A DNA stretch of 45,338 nucleotides from an uncultured bacterium. GTDB taxonomy: Bacteria; CAIWAD01. Shown one piece after another: positions 19,040-28,677 of the stretch. Made by a program: the position numbers and the translations under genes. The stretch covers positions 1 to 45,338 of the forward strand of contig CAIWAD010000119.1 of the NCBI GenBank assembly GCA_903910645.1, read 5' to 3'. The notes under the pieces are model-generated. The model saw nothing but the letters and a program-made list of their open reading frames with translations. It did not search any database and was not told the origin of the DNA. Position 1 is the first letter of the stretch. The number at the start of each line of letters is the position of its first letter.

Positions 19040-20701
19040 TTACTCCACCACCACGCAGTAAAACCTTGGCATTCCGCTGGCCGGACGCGGATCCGTCCAG
19101 GTGCTGGCACTGCCAGGCAAGGCCGCCAGCAGTGAGCTGGAATCCGGTGTGAACCACGGTTGGACGCCACCGTACACGCGCACGGCCTGGGCCGTGAAGG
19201 GCTGTCCTGCCGTGTTCAGGGTGGGAAGGGTCCAGTCCAGACGCACCGACTGGGCCAGGGCCGTCAGGCGCAGATCCTGCACAGGGCGCGGCGCCACCGC
19301 CGTGCCATTCACCATGAACTCACCCTGTCCGCAGCTCCACAGTCCCTGGGGATCCAGGGCGCACACTTCCACCACTCCCGATCCCGTCCAGCCCGCCGGC
19401 GCGTTCACCGTAAGTCGGCCCAACTGGAGATCCAGCGTGGCTTCCAGCGGCGCATCGGCCGTGACCCAAAGTTCCAGGGTATGCAGGCTGTCTTCCCGGT
19501 CACTGATCATGTCGGCCAGCGTCATGGGCAGGAAGGACTGGCCCAGGGTGACGCCCTGGCCATAGAAAGCCACCACGGGGGCCGTGTCGCCCATCAAATC
19601 CACAATGGCGCCCTGCCACAGGGAGAACTCCATGCCACCCGGCGTAAGCGCCTCCACTTCGTACCAGCCATTGAACCAACCCGACCAGCCCCAGTTCAGG
19701 TGGAAGTAGCCGTTGTCCAGTCCGTCCATCACAAAAGCGTGGCCGCCGGAGCCATAGCCCGAATCCAGCACCGGCCGCCCTGCCAGAATCTCCTGTGCCA
19801 GACGCGCGCCCCAAGCGGCGCCGGGATACTGTTGGTGCGTGATGTAGCGGGCCCGGGCTGGATAGCGGAAATTCTGCTTCAAGGCCTGGATGGCGGTTTG
19901 GGGATGATCCCCACCCACCCAGGCGCCGGAACCGGAGGGCGCGTAGTCCATGTCCACGGCCACGCCGCAGTGGTACTGCAGAAGTGCCGCCGCCGGCGTT
20001 CCCACCGTGGCGTCCATGGAAGTCCAGTCGTAAGTAGTCGTGCCAAAGTCCGCCCATTGGGTGCCATAGGCCGAGTGCACATAGCTGTGGAAGCCCGCGC
20101 CCATGTCCGGCCACTGCCAGAAGTGCATGATCTGGGCCATGGCCGTGGCCACGCAGCCCGCCCACACATGTCCACCGGGTCCCGCCCCATCCGCCGGACA
20201 ATACTGGTTCCAGGGCCAGCCTTGGTCCCACACGCAGCTGAGCATTGGAGGCACCTGTTCGCCGTCGCGGCTTGCCAGTCCTTCCAGCAAGTCCCGCCAG
20301 GCGGAGGCCGCATCCGGATGGGTGTAATCCGCCTGTTGCGCATGGTCCACATCCAGGCGTTGCAACTGTAGCCAATCCGCCAGGGCCGGATGCTCCGCCG
20401 GCCAGGGCGCGGAAGCATGGTCGCTCCACGCGGCCACGGGAGGCAGCCGGTCGTCACCACGAATGAAGGCGAAGCCGCCACCCTGAAATCCCACCAGCCA
20501 GAGGGCCGTGGAAGAATCCCGCCGCGTGGCGTCCACGGGAATGGCATGCACGGCCACTGGAATGGGAGGCAATCCCCCCGCGCCGGAAAGCTGGGCCGTG
20601 GCGGCCCGCAGGGCGGTGGGAGCATCCACGGGCGCCGCCAGGGAGGTGGCGGCGGCGGACAATACAAGCAGCGTCGCGAATCTGGCGGTGCGCGGCGTCA
20701 T
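19040..20701 (-). CDS. Secreted C10-family (streptopain-like) cysteine peptidase with C-terminal Fn3-like region
   Basis: 553 residues starting at ATG 20701 (AAAGGAT upstream). A Sec signal peptide is visible (basic start, FATLLVLSAAATSLAA). The propeptide-like region runs to about 150. The peptidase domain has catalytic Cys183 in WAGCVATAMAQIMHFW and His321 in GSGGHAFVMDGLDNGYFHLN, with WGWSGWFNGWY after it, all typical of the SpeB/interpain C10 family. The last 90 residues (PVQDLRLTALAQSVRLDW to RFYCVVVE) look like a fibronectin type III domain. No clear T9SS or LPXTG sorting signal is seen. It probably degrades extracellular proteins. It seems to be a single gene. Confidence 0.88.
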   Translation of the reverse strand: MTPRTARFATLLVLSAAATSLAAPVDAPTALRAATAQLSGAGGLPPIPVAVHAIPVDATRRDSSTALWLVGFQGGGFAFIRGDDRLPPVAAWSDHASAPWPAEHPALADWLQLQRLDVDHAQQADYTHPDAASAWRDLLEGLASRDGEQVPPMLSCVWDQGWPWNQYCPADGAGPGGHVWAGCVATAMAQIMHFWQWPDMGAGFHSYVHSAYGTQWADFGTTTYDWTSMDATVGTPAAALLQYHCGVAVDMDYAPSGSGAWVGGDHPQTAIQALKQNFRYPARARYITHQQYPGAAWGARLAQEILAGRPVLDSGYGSGGHAFVMDGLDNGYFHLNWGWSGWFNGWYEVEALTPGGMEFSLWQGAIVDLMGDTAPVVAFYGQGVTLGQSFLPMTLADMISDREDSLHTLELWVTADAPLEATLDLQLGRLTVNAPAGWTGSGVVEVCALDPQGLWSCGQGEFMVNGTAVAPRPVQDLRLTALAQSVRLDWTLPTLNTAGQPFTAQAVRVYGGVQPWFTPDSSSLLAALPGSASTWTDPRPASGMPRFYCVVVE

Positions 20702-20832
20702 GATGATCCTTTCGTCTGGCGTGGTCGGGCGGGTGAAGAAGGGAAAGCGGGCGCGGCGAGACAAGGGAAATGACAGTCTCGGCACAATCCACATCAATGG
20801 GGCGCGCGCTGCGGGCGAATGGCTGCAGGAGG

Positions 20833-22014
20833 TCAGGACTCCCCACGCCGCAGCAGGGCCAGGCATTCCAGGTGCTCGGTGCCAGGCATCATGTCAAAAC
20901 CTTGAAGACTATCCACCTGCCAGGCGGGGTCGGCCAGAAGAAGCTCCAGGTCCCGCGCCAGCGTGAAGGGCTTGCAGCTCAGGTAGGCCAGGGCGGTGGG
21001 TTTCTGGCGGACCAGTTCCTCCACCAGGGCGGGATCCAGGCCCTTGCGCGGCGGATCCACCACCACCAGATCCGGCTCGAAGAGTTCCAGGCTGGCCAGG
21101 CAATCCTCCACCCGCCCCCGGGTAACGCCTATCTCCTCCCGCCCATCCGCCCGGGCGGCTTCCATGAGCGGAATCTGGCTGGCATGGTCGCTTTCCAGCA
21201 GGAACAAGGGCTGGGTGCGGGTCACGCTTAGCCCAATGGCGCCGCAGCCACAGTAAAGGTCAGCCACCCGGCAGGCGGGACCAAAGCCCTCCACCCAGGC
21301 CCGCAACCCTCCCAGGATGATGCGGAACTGGGGCAGGTTGGCCTGGAGAAAACAGGCCCCCGTCACGGCCACGGGCGTGTCCAGGAAGGTGCAGGGCACG
21401 GACCACTGACCATCCAGCTCCTGGCTAAGACTGCCCAGCACGGCGTTGCCCAGGCTGGAATTCAGGTTCTGGCTGATGGAGCGCAGCAAGGGAAAATCCT
21501 GGCGCAGGCGGCGGGCCAGCTGGCGCAATTTGTCCTGCCAGGCGCCCTCGGCGTGGGGGGTGACGAAACAGAGCAGCATGCGGCCGTCGGGCAGCACGCG
21601 GGCCAGCAGGTAACGCAGGAAGCCCTTGCCGCTCTCCGGCTGGAAGACGGGCAGGCCTTCCTCCTTCACGCCCTGGCGCACGGCCTCCAGTAGTGGTTGA
21701 AGACGCGGGTCGTGCTCGCGGCAATGACGCAGGTCCACCAAACGGTGGCTGCCTGGCGCGTAGATGCCCAGCAGGGCCTCCTTGGCCACCTTGTCCCAGC
21801 CAAAGACCAGCTTGACATTGCCCCGGTAGCCTTCCTTCAAGGGCGAAGGCAGGATCTTCACGCTTTCCAGATCCCACTTGGCGGCCAGGCGTGGCGAAGT
21901 GGCCAACTCACGGCGCAGGAGCCGGGTTTTCGCCTCCAGCTCCGCTGCATAAGTCTGGCCCTGGTAGGGCCCGGCCTGGCAGTGGGAACACGATGTGGAT
22001 GAAGCTAGGGTCAT
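20833..22014 (-). CDS. 23S rRNA (uracil-C5)-methyltransferase, RlmC/RumA-type
   Basis: 393 residues. The SAM-binding motif is VADLYCGCGAIGLSV; the catalytic region reads DLVVVDPPRKGLDP then LAYLSCKPFTLARDL with the methyl-transfer Cys, and ends FDMMPGTEHLECLALL. An N-terminal Cys pair (C9, C12) followed by QLxAK-like sequence resembles the iron-sulfur ligands of RlmC, and there is no N-terminal TRAM domain, which also fits RlmC rather than RlmD. The ATG at 22014 is preceded by GGGTGGGA; a GTG at 22023 is the alternative. The target (U747 or U1939) cannot be fixed from sequence. It is probably the last gene of the tig-clpP-clpX run. Confidence 0.85.
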   Translation of the reverse strand: MTLASSTSCSHCQAGPYQGQTYAAELEAKTRLLRRELATSPRLAAKWDLESVKILPSPLKEGYRGNVKLVFGWDKVAKEALLGIYAPGSHRLVDLRHCREHDPRLQPLLEAVRQGVKEEGLPVFQPESGKGFLRYLLARVLPDGRMLLCFVTPHAEGAWQDKLRQLARRLRQDFPLLRSISQNLNSSLGNAVLGSLSQELDGQWSVPCTFLDTPVAVTGACFLQANLPQFRIILGGLRAWVEGFGPACRVADLYCGCGAIGLSVTRTQPLFLLESDHASQIPLMEAARADGREEIGVTRGRVEDCLASLELFEPDLVVVDPPRKGLDPALVEELVRQKPTALAYLSCKPFTLARDLELLLADPAWQVDSLQGFDMMPGTEHLECLALLRRGES

Positions 22015-22089
22015 GGGTCCCACCCGATGACGCGACAGCCAGGGCTGACCGGTGGCCAGCGCCCATGGCGGCGCGGTGGAGGAAGCGGA

Positions 22090-23397
22090 TCAGGCCCGGC
22101 GCCGCTCTTCCCGAGGAGTGTCGGCATCCTCCGGCAGCACCTGAGGCGCAGGCAGAGCGGTGGCTCCCCGCAGCTGCAGGCGGGGACGGCGCTCGCCACG
22201 GATGGTGGCAGGCGTCACCAGCACCTCCTCCACATCCTCGCGGCCAGGCAGCTCGTACATGGACTCCATCAGGCTTTGCTCCACGATGCCGCGCAGGGCG
22301 CGCGCACCGGTTTTGCGCCGTTGGGCCAGCTTCACCACCTCACGCAGGGATTCGCGGGAAAAGACCAGTTTCTGCCCTTCCATGGCGAACAGGCGCTCGT
22401 ACTGCCGCACAATGGCATTGCGTGGCTCGGTGAGGATCTGGAGCAGGGCGGCTTCGCTTAGCTCGTCCAGCGCCGTCACCACGGGCATGCGCCCAATGAG
22501 TTCGGGGATAAGGCCGAAGCGCAACAGGTCTTCAAACTCCACCTGGCGCAGCACATCCCCCATGCCTTTGCCTTCCAGCGCGCCCTGGGCGGCGCCGAAA
22601 CCGATCTGATTGCGGCCCAGGCGCTGGCGCACGATCTGGTCCAGGTTGTCGAAGGCGCCGCCACAAATGAAGAGGATGTTCTTGGTGTTGATGTTGATGA
22701 GCTTCTGCTCGGGATGCTTGCGCCCGCCTTCCGGCGGCACGCTGGCGGTGGTGCCTTCCAGCATCTTCAGCAGGGCCTGCTGCACGCCTTCGCCGGAGAC
22801 ATCACGCGTAATGGAGGCGCTGCCTTCCTTGCGGGCGATCTTGTCGATTTCATCGATATAGACAATGCCCATTTCCGCCGCGGCCACATCGTAGTTGGCG
22901 GCATGCAGCAGACGCACCAGGATGTTCTCCACATCCTCGCCCACATAGCCGGCCTCCGTGAGCACGGTGGCGTCGGCAATGGTGAAAGGCACCTGCAGGA
23001 AATGGGCCAGGGTCTGGGCCAACAGGGTCTTGCCCGTGCCGGTGGGGCCAATGAGCAGGATGTTGGTCTTCTGCAGCTCCACATCATCCTGCACATCCTG
23101 GCTGCGCACGCGCTTGTAGTGGTTGTACACGGCCACGGAGAGGGCGCGCTTGGCGTCGTCCTGGCCAACCACATACTCATCCAGGCGGGCCTTGATCTCC
23201 CGCGGAGTGCCGAAATTCTCAAGTGCGGGTCGCTTGCCACGGCCCATGTTGCGTCGCACAATCTGCTGGGAGGCGTCCACGCACTCGTTGCAGATGTTGA
23301 CGTTGGGTCCCTGGATCATGATCTGCACTTCGTGGCTGGTGCGGCCGCAGAAGCTGCAGATGGCGACGGGTTCCTTGCGGCGCCGGTCGTCGGACAT
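22090..23397 (-). CDS. clpX: ATP-dependent Clp protease ATP-binding subunit ClpX
   Basis: 435 residues. The N-terminal zinc-binding domain has Cys pairs C14/C17 and C36/C39. The AAA+ core has Walker A GPTGTGKT (117-124), Walker [12 protein letters not shown], pore loop GYVGEDVE, and the IGF loop NQIGFGA that docks on ClpP. It unfolds tagged proteins and feeds them to ClpP. It starts 3 bases after the clpP stop. The order tig-clpP-clpX is the standard one. The C-terminus carries a short Pro/Arg-rich extension. Confidence 0.97.
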   Translation of the reverse strand: MSDDRRRKEPVAICSFCGRTSHEVQIMIQGPNVNICNECVDASQQIVRRNMGRGKRPALENFGTPREIKARLDEYVVGQDDAKRALSVAVYNHYKRVRSQDVQDDVELQKTNILLIGPTGTGKTLLAQTLAHFLQVPFTIADATVLTEAGYVGEDVENILVRLLHAANYDVAAAEMGIVYIDEIDKIARKEGSASITRDVSGEGVQQALLKMLEGTTASVPPEGGRKHPEQKLININTKNILFICGGAFDNLDQIVRQRLGRNQIGFGAAQGALEGKGMGDVLRQVEFEDLLRFGLIPELIGRMPVVTALDELSEAALLQILTEPRNAIVRQYERLFAMEGQKLVFSRESLREVVKLAQRRKTGARALRGIVEQSLMESMYELPGREDVEEVLVTPATIRGERRPRLQLRGATALPAPQVLPEDADTPREERRRA

Positions 23398-23400
23398 GGC

Positions 23401-24015
23401 TTATTCCTTGCGGATGGTGCTGGTGTAGGACTCGAAAACTTCGTCCACCAGGCCGTATTCCATGGCCTCCGTGGCACTCATGAAGTAATCGCGCTCCGTG
23501 TCCTTGCCAATGATGTCCAGGCTCTTGCCGGTGTGGCGGGACAGGATCTCATTCAAGCGCTCGCGCAGCAGAAGGATTTCCTTGGCCTGGATTTCAATCT
23601 CCGTGGCCTGGCCATAGGCCCCGCCGGAGGGCTGGTGGATCATGACGCGGCTGTTGGGCAGGCTGATGCGCTTGCCCGGCGCGCCGGCGGCCAGCAGCAG
23701 AGCGCCCATGGAAGCCGCCATGCCAATGCAGATGGTGGACACCTTGGGCTTGATGTACTGCATGGTGTCGTAAATGGCCAAGCCCGCGCTGACGCTGCCG
23801 CCCGGGCTGTTGATGTACAGGTGCACGTCCTTTTCCGGATCCTCGGCGGCCAGGAAAAGCAGCTGAGCCACCACCAGATTGGCCACATGGTCGTTGATGG
23901 CGGTGCCCAGGAAGACAATGCGCTCCTTGAGCAGGCGGCTGTAGATGTCGAAGGCGCGCTCGCCGCGCCCGGTGGTCTCAATGACGGTCGGAATGAGCAC
24001 GGATTCTCCCTTCAC
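23401..24015 (-). CDS. clpP: ATP-dependent Clp protease proteolytic subunit
   Basis: 204 residues, serine peptidase family S14. The catalytic triad is readable: Ser102 in [11 protein letters not shown], His127 in [10 protein letters not shown] and Asp172 in [11 protein letters not shown]. The Gly-rich strand [11 protein letters not shown] lines the active site. The short N-terminal propeptide is normal. It assembles into a double heptamer with ClpX caps. It lies between tig (78-base gap) and clpX. Confidence 0.97.
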   Translation of the reverse strand: MKGESVLIPTVIETTGRGERAFDIYSRLLKERIVFLGTAINDHVANLVVAQLLFLAAEDPEKDVHLYINSPGGSVSAGLAIYDTMQYIKPKVSTICIGMAASMGALLLAAGAPGKRISLPNSRVMIHQPSGGAYGQATEIEIQAKEILLLRERLNEILSRHTGKSLDIIGKDTERDYFMSATEAMEYGLVDEVFESYTSTIRKE

Positions 24016-24093
24016 AGACCCAAGTGACGGAAAGCTGAAACTGGCAGGAAAACAACCTGCCCTTCAACATGATCCGCCAAAAATGCGCGCAGA

Positions 24094-25368
24094 CTAGGCG
24101 GCGCTTTCCTCATCAACGACCGCGGCGTGCCCACGCAGGAAGGCAATGAGCTTGCGCTCCTGCAGCTCGCCGTAGAGGCGATCCAGTTGACCGGCACGGC
24201 GCAGATTCAGGCGGGCCTTCTTCACATCCTGCCCGATGCTGGCGGCAAAGCGCGCCACCTCGGTGTCCAGCTCCTCTTCCGTAAGTGCCAGACCCTCAGC
24301 CTTGATGATGGACTGGCTCACCATGCTCCATGCCAGATTGCGGCTCACTTCGTCGTGGTAGCTGCGGCGCACAATCTCATCATCAATGGGATTCTCCGTG
24401 CCCCGACGCGCCTGGTCAATGATGCCGTCCAACTGCTGGGCAATCATCTTCTCCGGCACTTCCACCGGGTTGCGCTCCATTACCGCGGCAATGATGCGCT
24501 GACCCACGGCCTGCTCCAGGCTGCGATCCAGCTGGGCCTGCAGATCCTTCTCCACCTGGACCTTCAACTCGTCCAGGGTCTCGAAACCGGGGGGGATGTC
24601 CTTGGCGAAGTCGTCGTTCAGTTCCTGCATCTGCGGGCGCTTGATCTCATGCACCAGCACGCGGTACCACTCGGTCTTGCCCGCCACGCTGGGATCCGGA
24701 TCGTCGTCGGCGTTCACCACATCGAAGAAGCGGCTCTCGCCCATGGTGGCGCCCAGCATCTTGCCATCGAAATGGGGGCCGTACTGGCCCTTGCCCAATT
24801 CCACGCGAATGGCCTTGTAGAGGCGGTTGGGCAGGTCCACGCCGCCCTCGTCCGTCTCCTGAATGTCGCAGAGAAGCTGATCGCCATCGGCGGCGCCGCC
24901 CTCTTCAAGGGGCACCCAGGTGGCGTAGTCGTGGCGCAACTGCTCCAGCGCCTTGTCCGTGTCCTCCGTGGTCAGGGCACGCACAGGACGCTTCACTTCC
25001 ACGCCCTTGTAGTCCACGGCCTGCACACGGGGCGCCACTTCCACCACCGCCACATAGATGAACTCGCCGCCGGGCTCGTGATCCATCTTTTCAATACTGC
25101 CCTGCTCCAGCGGGCGCAGGTCATTCTGCTCCAGCGCCTGGGGATAGGTGACATTGAGCAGGTCGTTCAGGGCCTCGCCCAGGGCGCGATCGCCCAGCAT
25201 GCTTTTCAGCAGGGTGGGCGGCACCTTGCCCGGACGGAAACCCTTGAACTGCGCCTTGGAACCCAGCTCGCGCAGCTTGCGGGCCACTTGTTCGTCCACA
25301 CGGGCGGCGGGAAGAGTCACCGTCATTTCGACCTTGGTCGCGTCCAGCTCTTTGATCGTGGTCTGCAC
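24094..25368 (-). CDS. tig: Trigger factor
   Basis: 424 residues, a normal length. The N-terminal ribosome-binding domain has the loop FKGFRPGKVPPTLLK with the GFRxGxxP signature that docks on L23. The middle FKBP-like PPIase domain (about 150-240) is divergent, and the C-terminal helical arms follow. It is a co-translational chaperone at the exit tunnel. It starts 51 bases after the tRNA-Leu gene and may share its transcript; clpP follows. Confidence 0.96.
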   Translation of the reverse strand: MQTTIKELDATKVEMTVTLPAARVDEQVARKLRELGSKAQFKGFRPGKVPPTLLKSMLGDRALGEALNDLLNVTYPQALEQNDLRPLEQGSIEKMDHEPGGEFIYVAVVEVAPRVQAVDYKGVEVKRPVRALTTEDTDKALEQLRHDYATWVPLEEGGAADGDQLLCDIQETDEGGVDLPNRLYKAIRVELGKGQYGPHFDGKMLGATMGESRFFDVVNADDDPDPSVAGKTEWYRVLVHEIKRPQMQELNDDFAKDIPPGFETLDELKVQVEKDLQAQLDRSLEQAVGQRIIAAVMERNPVEVPEKMIAQQLDGIIDQARRGTENPIDDEIVRRSYHDEVSRNLAWSMVSQSIIKAEGLALTEEELDTEVARFAASIGQDVKKARLNLRRAGQLDRLYGELQERKLIAFLRGHAAVVDEESAA

Positions 25369-25419
25369 CCTGAATCCTCGCTCTTAATCGTGGTACTCGT
25401 CCTGCCGTGGCTTGACGGA

Positions 25420-25502
25420 TGCGGGAAGGGGGACTTGAACCCCCACGCCCAAAGGACACAAGAACCTAAATCTTGCGCGTCTGCCAGTTCCGCCATTCCC
25501 GC
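25420..25502 (-). tRNA. tRNA-Leu (anticodon TAG)
   Basis: The minus strand folds as a class II tRNA: acceptor arms GCGGGAA / TTCCCGC, D arm with GGCAGAC, anticodon arm CAAGA-TTTAGGT-TCTTG giving anticodon TAG (CUA/CUN codons), a long variable arm, and the T arm GGGGG-TTCAAGT-CCCCC. The discriminator base is A, as expected for Leu. CCA is not encoded. Length is 83 bases. Confidence 0.95.
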
Positions 25503-25527
25503 TTGCGGCAGTCTTTTGGAAGGGGTG

Positions 25528-25556
25528 AAGATAGGAAGAGAGATGGCCCCATAAAA
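25528..25556 (-). promoter_or_regulatory. Possible tRNA-Leu promoter
   Basis: TATCTT (25528-25533) lies 26 bases before the tRNA 5' end, the same -10 word as at rplM and tRNA-Lys. The -35 position 17 bases away reads TTTTAT, a poor match that also serves as the T-run of the adjacent terminator. Confidence 0.35.
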
Positions 25557-25592
25557 GCTGTGGGCGGGCACCGGATGACCGGGCCCGCCCAC
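25551..25592 (-). terminator. Terminator after the nitrilase-family gene
   Basis: A 10-bp perfect stem GTGGGCGGGC (25560-25569) with GCCCGCCCAC (25583-25592), loop of 13, followed on the minus strand by AGCTTTTATG. It is 270 bases beyond the 25862 stop, so it ends read-through before tRNA-Leu. In the remaining gap (25593-25861) I see no gene or clear site. Confidence 0.5.
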
Positions 25593-25861
25593 GAAAGGAC
25601 CGAAGCGCTGACACTCCCCCCGAAGCAGCGGCGCAAGTGGATCGCGCCACAAAGCCGGCGTGGCCGGCCGCCATTGCACTCCAGTCCGCCGTCAACCGCA
25701 GGTGCGGGTGACGGAATCCCCCCTCTTCGCTTTGATCACCGGCGCATTCGGTTTCCCCGATGCGCAAGGCTATGATCGCAGCTTTGAGTAGACCATCGCG
25801 TGATGGCCGTCACATTTCTGCCATGAAAATGCCGCGTGCCGTGGAAAAAGTCAATGAGTAA

Positions 25862-26740
25862 TCAGGTGCGGGGAAAATTCCCGCGCAGCCGTTCGATTTC
25901 CCTGGCCAACAAATCCAGATCCTCGTCACGCAACACTGGGCTGTAATCCCGTTCCCGTTGAGTGGCATCCACATCCCACTCCGCCAACATCAAGGCTTCA
26001 TCCGCATGATCCAGACCTGCTTGGCGCAGGCCGTCGGCTCCCCACAGGCCACTGCCACCCCAGAAGCCCACGCCATCGTCAAAACCGCAGCGGTTGCAGA
26101 AAAGAATGGGCGTGCTCTGCATTTTGGCATGGGCGCTGAGCAGGGAATACCACACGCGGCCGTTCTCGCCTCCCGGGCTCTCCATCCAACCGGGCGCGCT
26201 GACCGGGCGGGGCTTCAAGCCGCGCAAGGGGCTGGCCGCCGGGGCCAACAGCAAGGTGGCGCCGTCCTGGGCCAGCAGTAGTGGGCCGCCGGCGTGCCAC
26301 CAGTCATTGCAAATGAGCAGGCCCATGCGTCCCCACGGCGTGTCAAACGCGCGCACGGCCTGTCCTCGGGCGAAGAAGCGGCCCTCTTCAAACAGTCCAT
26401 AAGTGGGAAGGAAGAGCTTGCGGTGCACATGGATCAGTCGACCTTCGGCAAAGAAGGCCTGGGCGTTGTGCACCTTGCCATCCTGGGCGCGCTCCACGAA
26501 ACCCGCGCAAATGGCCAAGTGGCGGCTGGCATCCTTCAATGCGTCCAGCAGGGTGGCTTCCGCCTCGCAGGCCACCTGCCACACGGCATCGCGCAGGGCA
26601 TATCCCGTCAGGGAGAGTTCGGGGAAAAGCAACAGTTCCGCGCCCTGGGCCCGCGCCTCCTCCGCCAGTTCCAGGTGGCGGCGCAGATTGGCCTTCACAT
26701 TGCCAAGTACCGGGTTGAACTGGGCCGCCGCGATCTTCAT
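25862..26740 (-). CDS. Carbon-nitrogen hydrolase (nitrilase superfamily)
   Basis: 292 residues. The Glu-Lys-Cys triad is visible: Glu41 in FPELSLTGY, Lys108 in HVHRKLFLPTYG and Cys144 in MGLLICNDWWHAGG. The fold starts MKIAAAQFNPVLGNV, typical for N-carbamoyl-D-amidase or amidase-like branches. The exact amide or nitrile substrate is unknown. I chose ATG 26740 because AGGA is 6 bases upstream; ATG 26746 is possible. It lies between unrelated genes with a terminator after it, so it is probably monocistronic. Confidence 0.87.
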   Translation of the reverse strand: MKIAAAQFNPVLGNVKANLRRHLELAEEARAQGAELLLFPELSLTGYALRDAVWQVACEAEATLLDALKDASRHLAICAGFVERAQDGKVHNAQAFFAEGRLIHVHRKLFLPTYGLFEEGRFFARGQAVRAFDTPWGRMGLLICNDWWHAGGPLLLAQDGATLLLAPAASPLRGLKPRPVSAPGWMESPGGENGRVWYSLLSAHAKMQSTPILFCNRCGFDDGVGFWGGSGLWGADGLRQAGLDHADEALMLAEWDVDATQRERDYSPVLRDEDLDLLAREIERLRGNFPRT

Positions 26741-26855
26741 GCTCATCCTAGCGGACTATTTCTTGTGACATGTCCAATGATGGGGCGCCTGCACTGTCCA
26801 AGCCAGTGAGGTGGGTGCTTCCCGGAAGCATCACGATGTCAGGATCGTCAGGCCC

Positions 26856-28220
26856 TTAGTTCCGCAAGGCGGTGGTGGGCGCCGGAATGCGGCCACCGCG
26901 CCGGATGAACAAGCTGCTGTCCTGGGGCCGCACGGGCATGATGGGCGCGCTGCCCAGCAGGCCACCCCAGTCCACCACATCCCCCACCCGCATGCCATGC
27001 ACGGGAATGATGCGCAGGGCCGTGGTTTTGTTGTTCACCATGCCAATGGCCGCCTCGTCCGCCAGGATGGCCGACAAGGTGGTGGCCGGCGTGTCTCCGG
27101 GAACAGCCAGCATGTCCAGCCCCACGCTGCACACGCAGGTCATGGCTTCCAGTTTCTCAATGCTCAGCACGCCCTCCGCCGCCGCGCGGATCATGTTGGC
27201 GTCCTCGCTGACAGGGATGAAGGCGCCGCTCATGCCGCCCACATAGGAGGAGGCCATCATGCCGCCCTTCTTCACCGCGTCGTTGAGCAGGGCCAGGGCC
27301 GCCGTGGAGCCGTGTGCGCCAATGCGCTCCAGGCCCATTTCTTCAAGAATGGCGCCCACGCTGTCCCCTTCCGCCGGTGTGGGAGCCAGGCTGATGTCCA
27401 CCACGCCGAAGGGCACGCCCTCCAGGATGGCCACCTGCCGGCCCATCATCTCACCGGCGCGGGTGATCTTGAAGGCCATGCGCTTGATGGCTTCCGCCAG
27501 ATCCACGAAATCCCCCTCGGGTCCCACTTCGCGGATGGCGCTGAGCACAACGCCCGGGCCGGAGATGCCCACATTGAGCGTGATGTCCGGTTCGCTGATG
27601 CCGTGGAAGGCACCGGCGATGAATGGGTTGTCCTCCACCGCATTGCAAAAGGCCACCAGCTTGGCGCAGCCGATGCTCTTGGCGTCCTTGGTCAGTTCCG
27701 CCGTGCGCAGGATGATCTCTCCCATGAGGCGCACGGCGTCCATGTTGATGCCCGCCTTGGAGGAGCCGATGTTCACACTGGAACAGACATGCCGCGTGGT
27801 GGCCAGGGCCTCGGGGATGCTGAGGATGAGCTGCTGCTCGCCGGGCGTCATGCCCTTGGAGACCAGTGCGCTGTAGCCGCCCAGATAGTCCACGCCGCAC
27901 TCTTCGGCGGCCTTGTCCAGGGTCTGGGCCAGCTCCACGAATCCCGCGCTGTTCATCTGCTCGCCGGGAATGGACAAGGGCGTGATGGACACGCGCTTGT
28001 TGGCAATGGTGATGCCCCAGCGCTCCTCCACCTGCCTTGCCGCCTGCACATGGCGACTGGCCAGCCGCGTGATCTTGTCGTAGATCTTGCGCTTCATGGT
28101 CTCCAGGCTGTCGGAGGCGCAGTCGCGCAGGGAAATGCCCAGGGTCACGGTGCGCACATCGAAATGTTCGCTCTCCGTCATCTGCACGGTTTGCAGGATT
28201 TCCTCGTGGGACCAGCTCAT
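26856..28220 (-). CDS. UPF0210 / DUF711 (PFL-like) protein
   Basis: 454 residues, the usual length of UPF0210. Family features include [20 protein letters not shown] near the start, [42 protein letters not shown] and [21 protein letters not shown]. Structures of the family resemble a PFL-like barrel, but no activity is proven. It starts 2 bases after the ACT-protein stop. In many Gram-positives the same pair, a UPF0237 ACT protein followed by UPF0210, forms an operon, so the pairing here is an ancient conserved module; an amino-acid-sensing role for the ACT partner is inference. Confidence 0.93.
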   Translation of the reverse strand: MSWSHEEILQTVQMTESEHFDVRTVTLGISLRDCASDSLETMKRKIYDKITRLASRHVQAARQVEERWGITIANKRVSITPLSIPGEQMNSAGFVELAQTLDKAAEECGVDYLGGYSALVSKGMTPGEQQLILSIPEALATTRHVCSSVNIGSSKAGINMDAVRLMGEIILRTAELTKDAKSIGCAKLVAFCNAVEDNPFIAGAFHGISEPDITLNVGISGPGVVLSAIREVGPEGDFVDLAEAIKRMAFKITRAGEMMGRQVAILEGVPFGVVDISLAPTPAEGDSVGAILEEMGLERIGAHGSTAALALLNDAVKKGGMMASSYVGGMSGAFIPVSEDANMIRAAAEGVLSIEKLEAMTCVCSVGLDMLAVPGDTPATTLSAILADEAAIGMVNNKTTALRIIPVHGMRVGDVVDWGGLLGSAPIMPVRPQDSSLFIRRGGRIPAPTTALRN

Positions 28221-28221
28221 C

Positions 28222-28677
28222 TTACACCCGGTGCATGCTGACGAAAACATCCTCGTGCTGGGCCAGCACGCGCACACCCAGGCGGTCCCCCACCTCACCC
28301 AGGGCCTTCTTCAGCTGGGCGAAGGAGGTGCCGAGCTGGGCGATGTCCACGATGAGAATAAGCGTGAACCAGTCCTGCAGGATCTTCTGGCTGATGTCGA
28401 TGACATTGCCGTTGAAGTCCGCCAGACAGCGTGCCACTTCCGCCAGCACGCCCGCCTTGTTCTTGCCGAAAACGGTGACGATGATTTGCGTGCCCGTGCC
28501 CAGGTTCAAATGAGAGGCGCTGAAGCCCGGGGTGGCCACCAGGCCGGGGGCTTCCTCCTGCATGCGGGCAATGGCGTCCCGCACCACCTGGCGCACATTG
28601 TCCGGGCTGGCCAGCGGGCCCAGCTCGTCAATGGCCTTGCGCGTTAGTTCGCGGATGGTGGCCTCACTGATCGCCAT
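28222..28677 (-). CDS. ACT-domain protein (UPF0237-like) with N-terminal extension
   Basis: 151 residues. The C-terminal 90 residues match the UPF0237 ACT fold: [20 protein letters not shown], then [18 protein letters not shown]. The family is usually near 90 residues. Here about 60 residues precede the ACT fold, with an amphipathic segment ([15 protein letters not shown] and [16 protein letters not shown]) that looks like a small helical domain. ATG 28677 has AAGGAG eight bases upstream, so this start is sound. It overlaps the EutN-like gene by 14 bases and is followed by UPF0210 after 1 base, a strongly coupled trio. Confidence 0.88.
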   Translation of the reverse strand: MAISEATIRELTRKAIDELGPLASPDNVRQVVRDAIARMQEEAPGLVATPGFSASHLNLGTGTQIIVTVFGKNKAGVLAEVARCLADFNGNVIDISQKILQDWFTLILIVDIAQLGTSFAQLKKALGEVGDRLGVRVLAQHEDVFVSMHRV

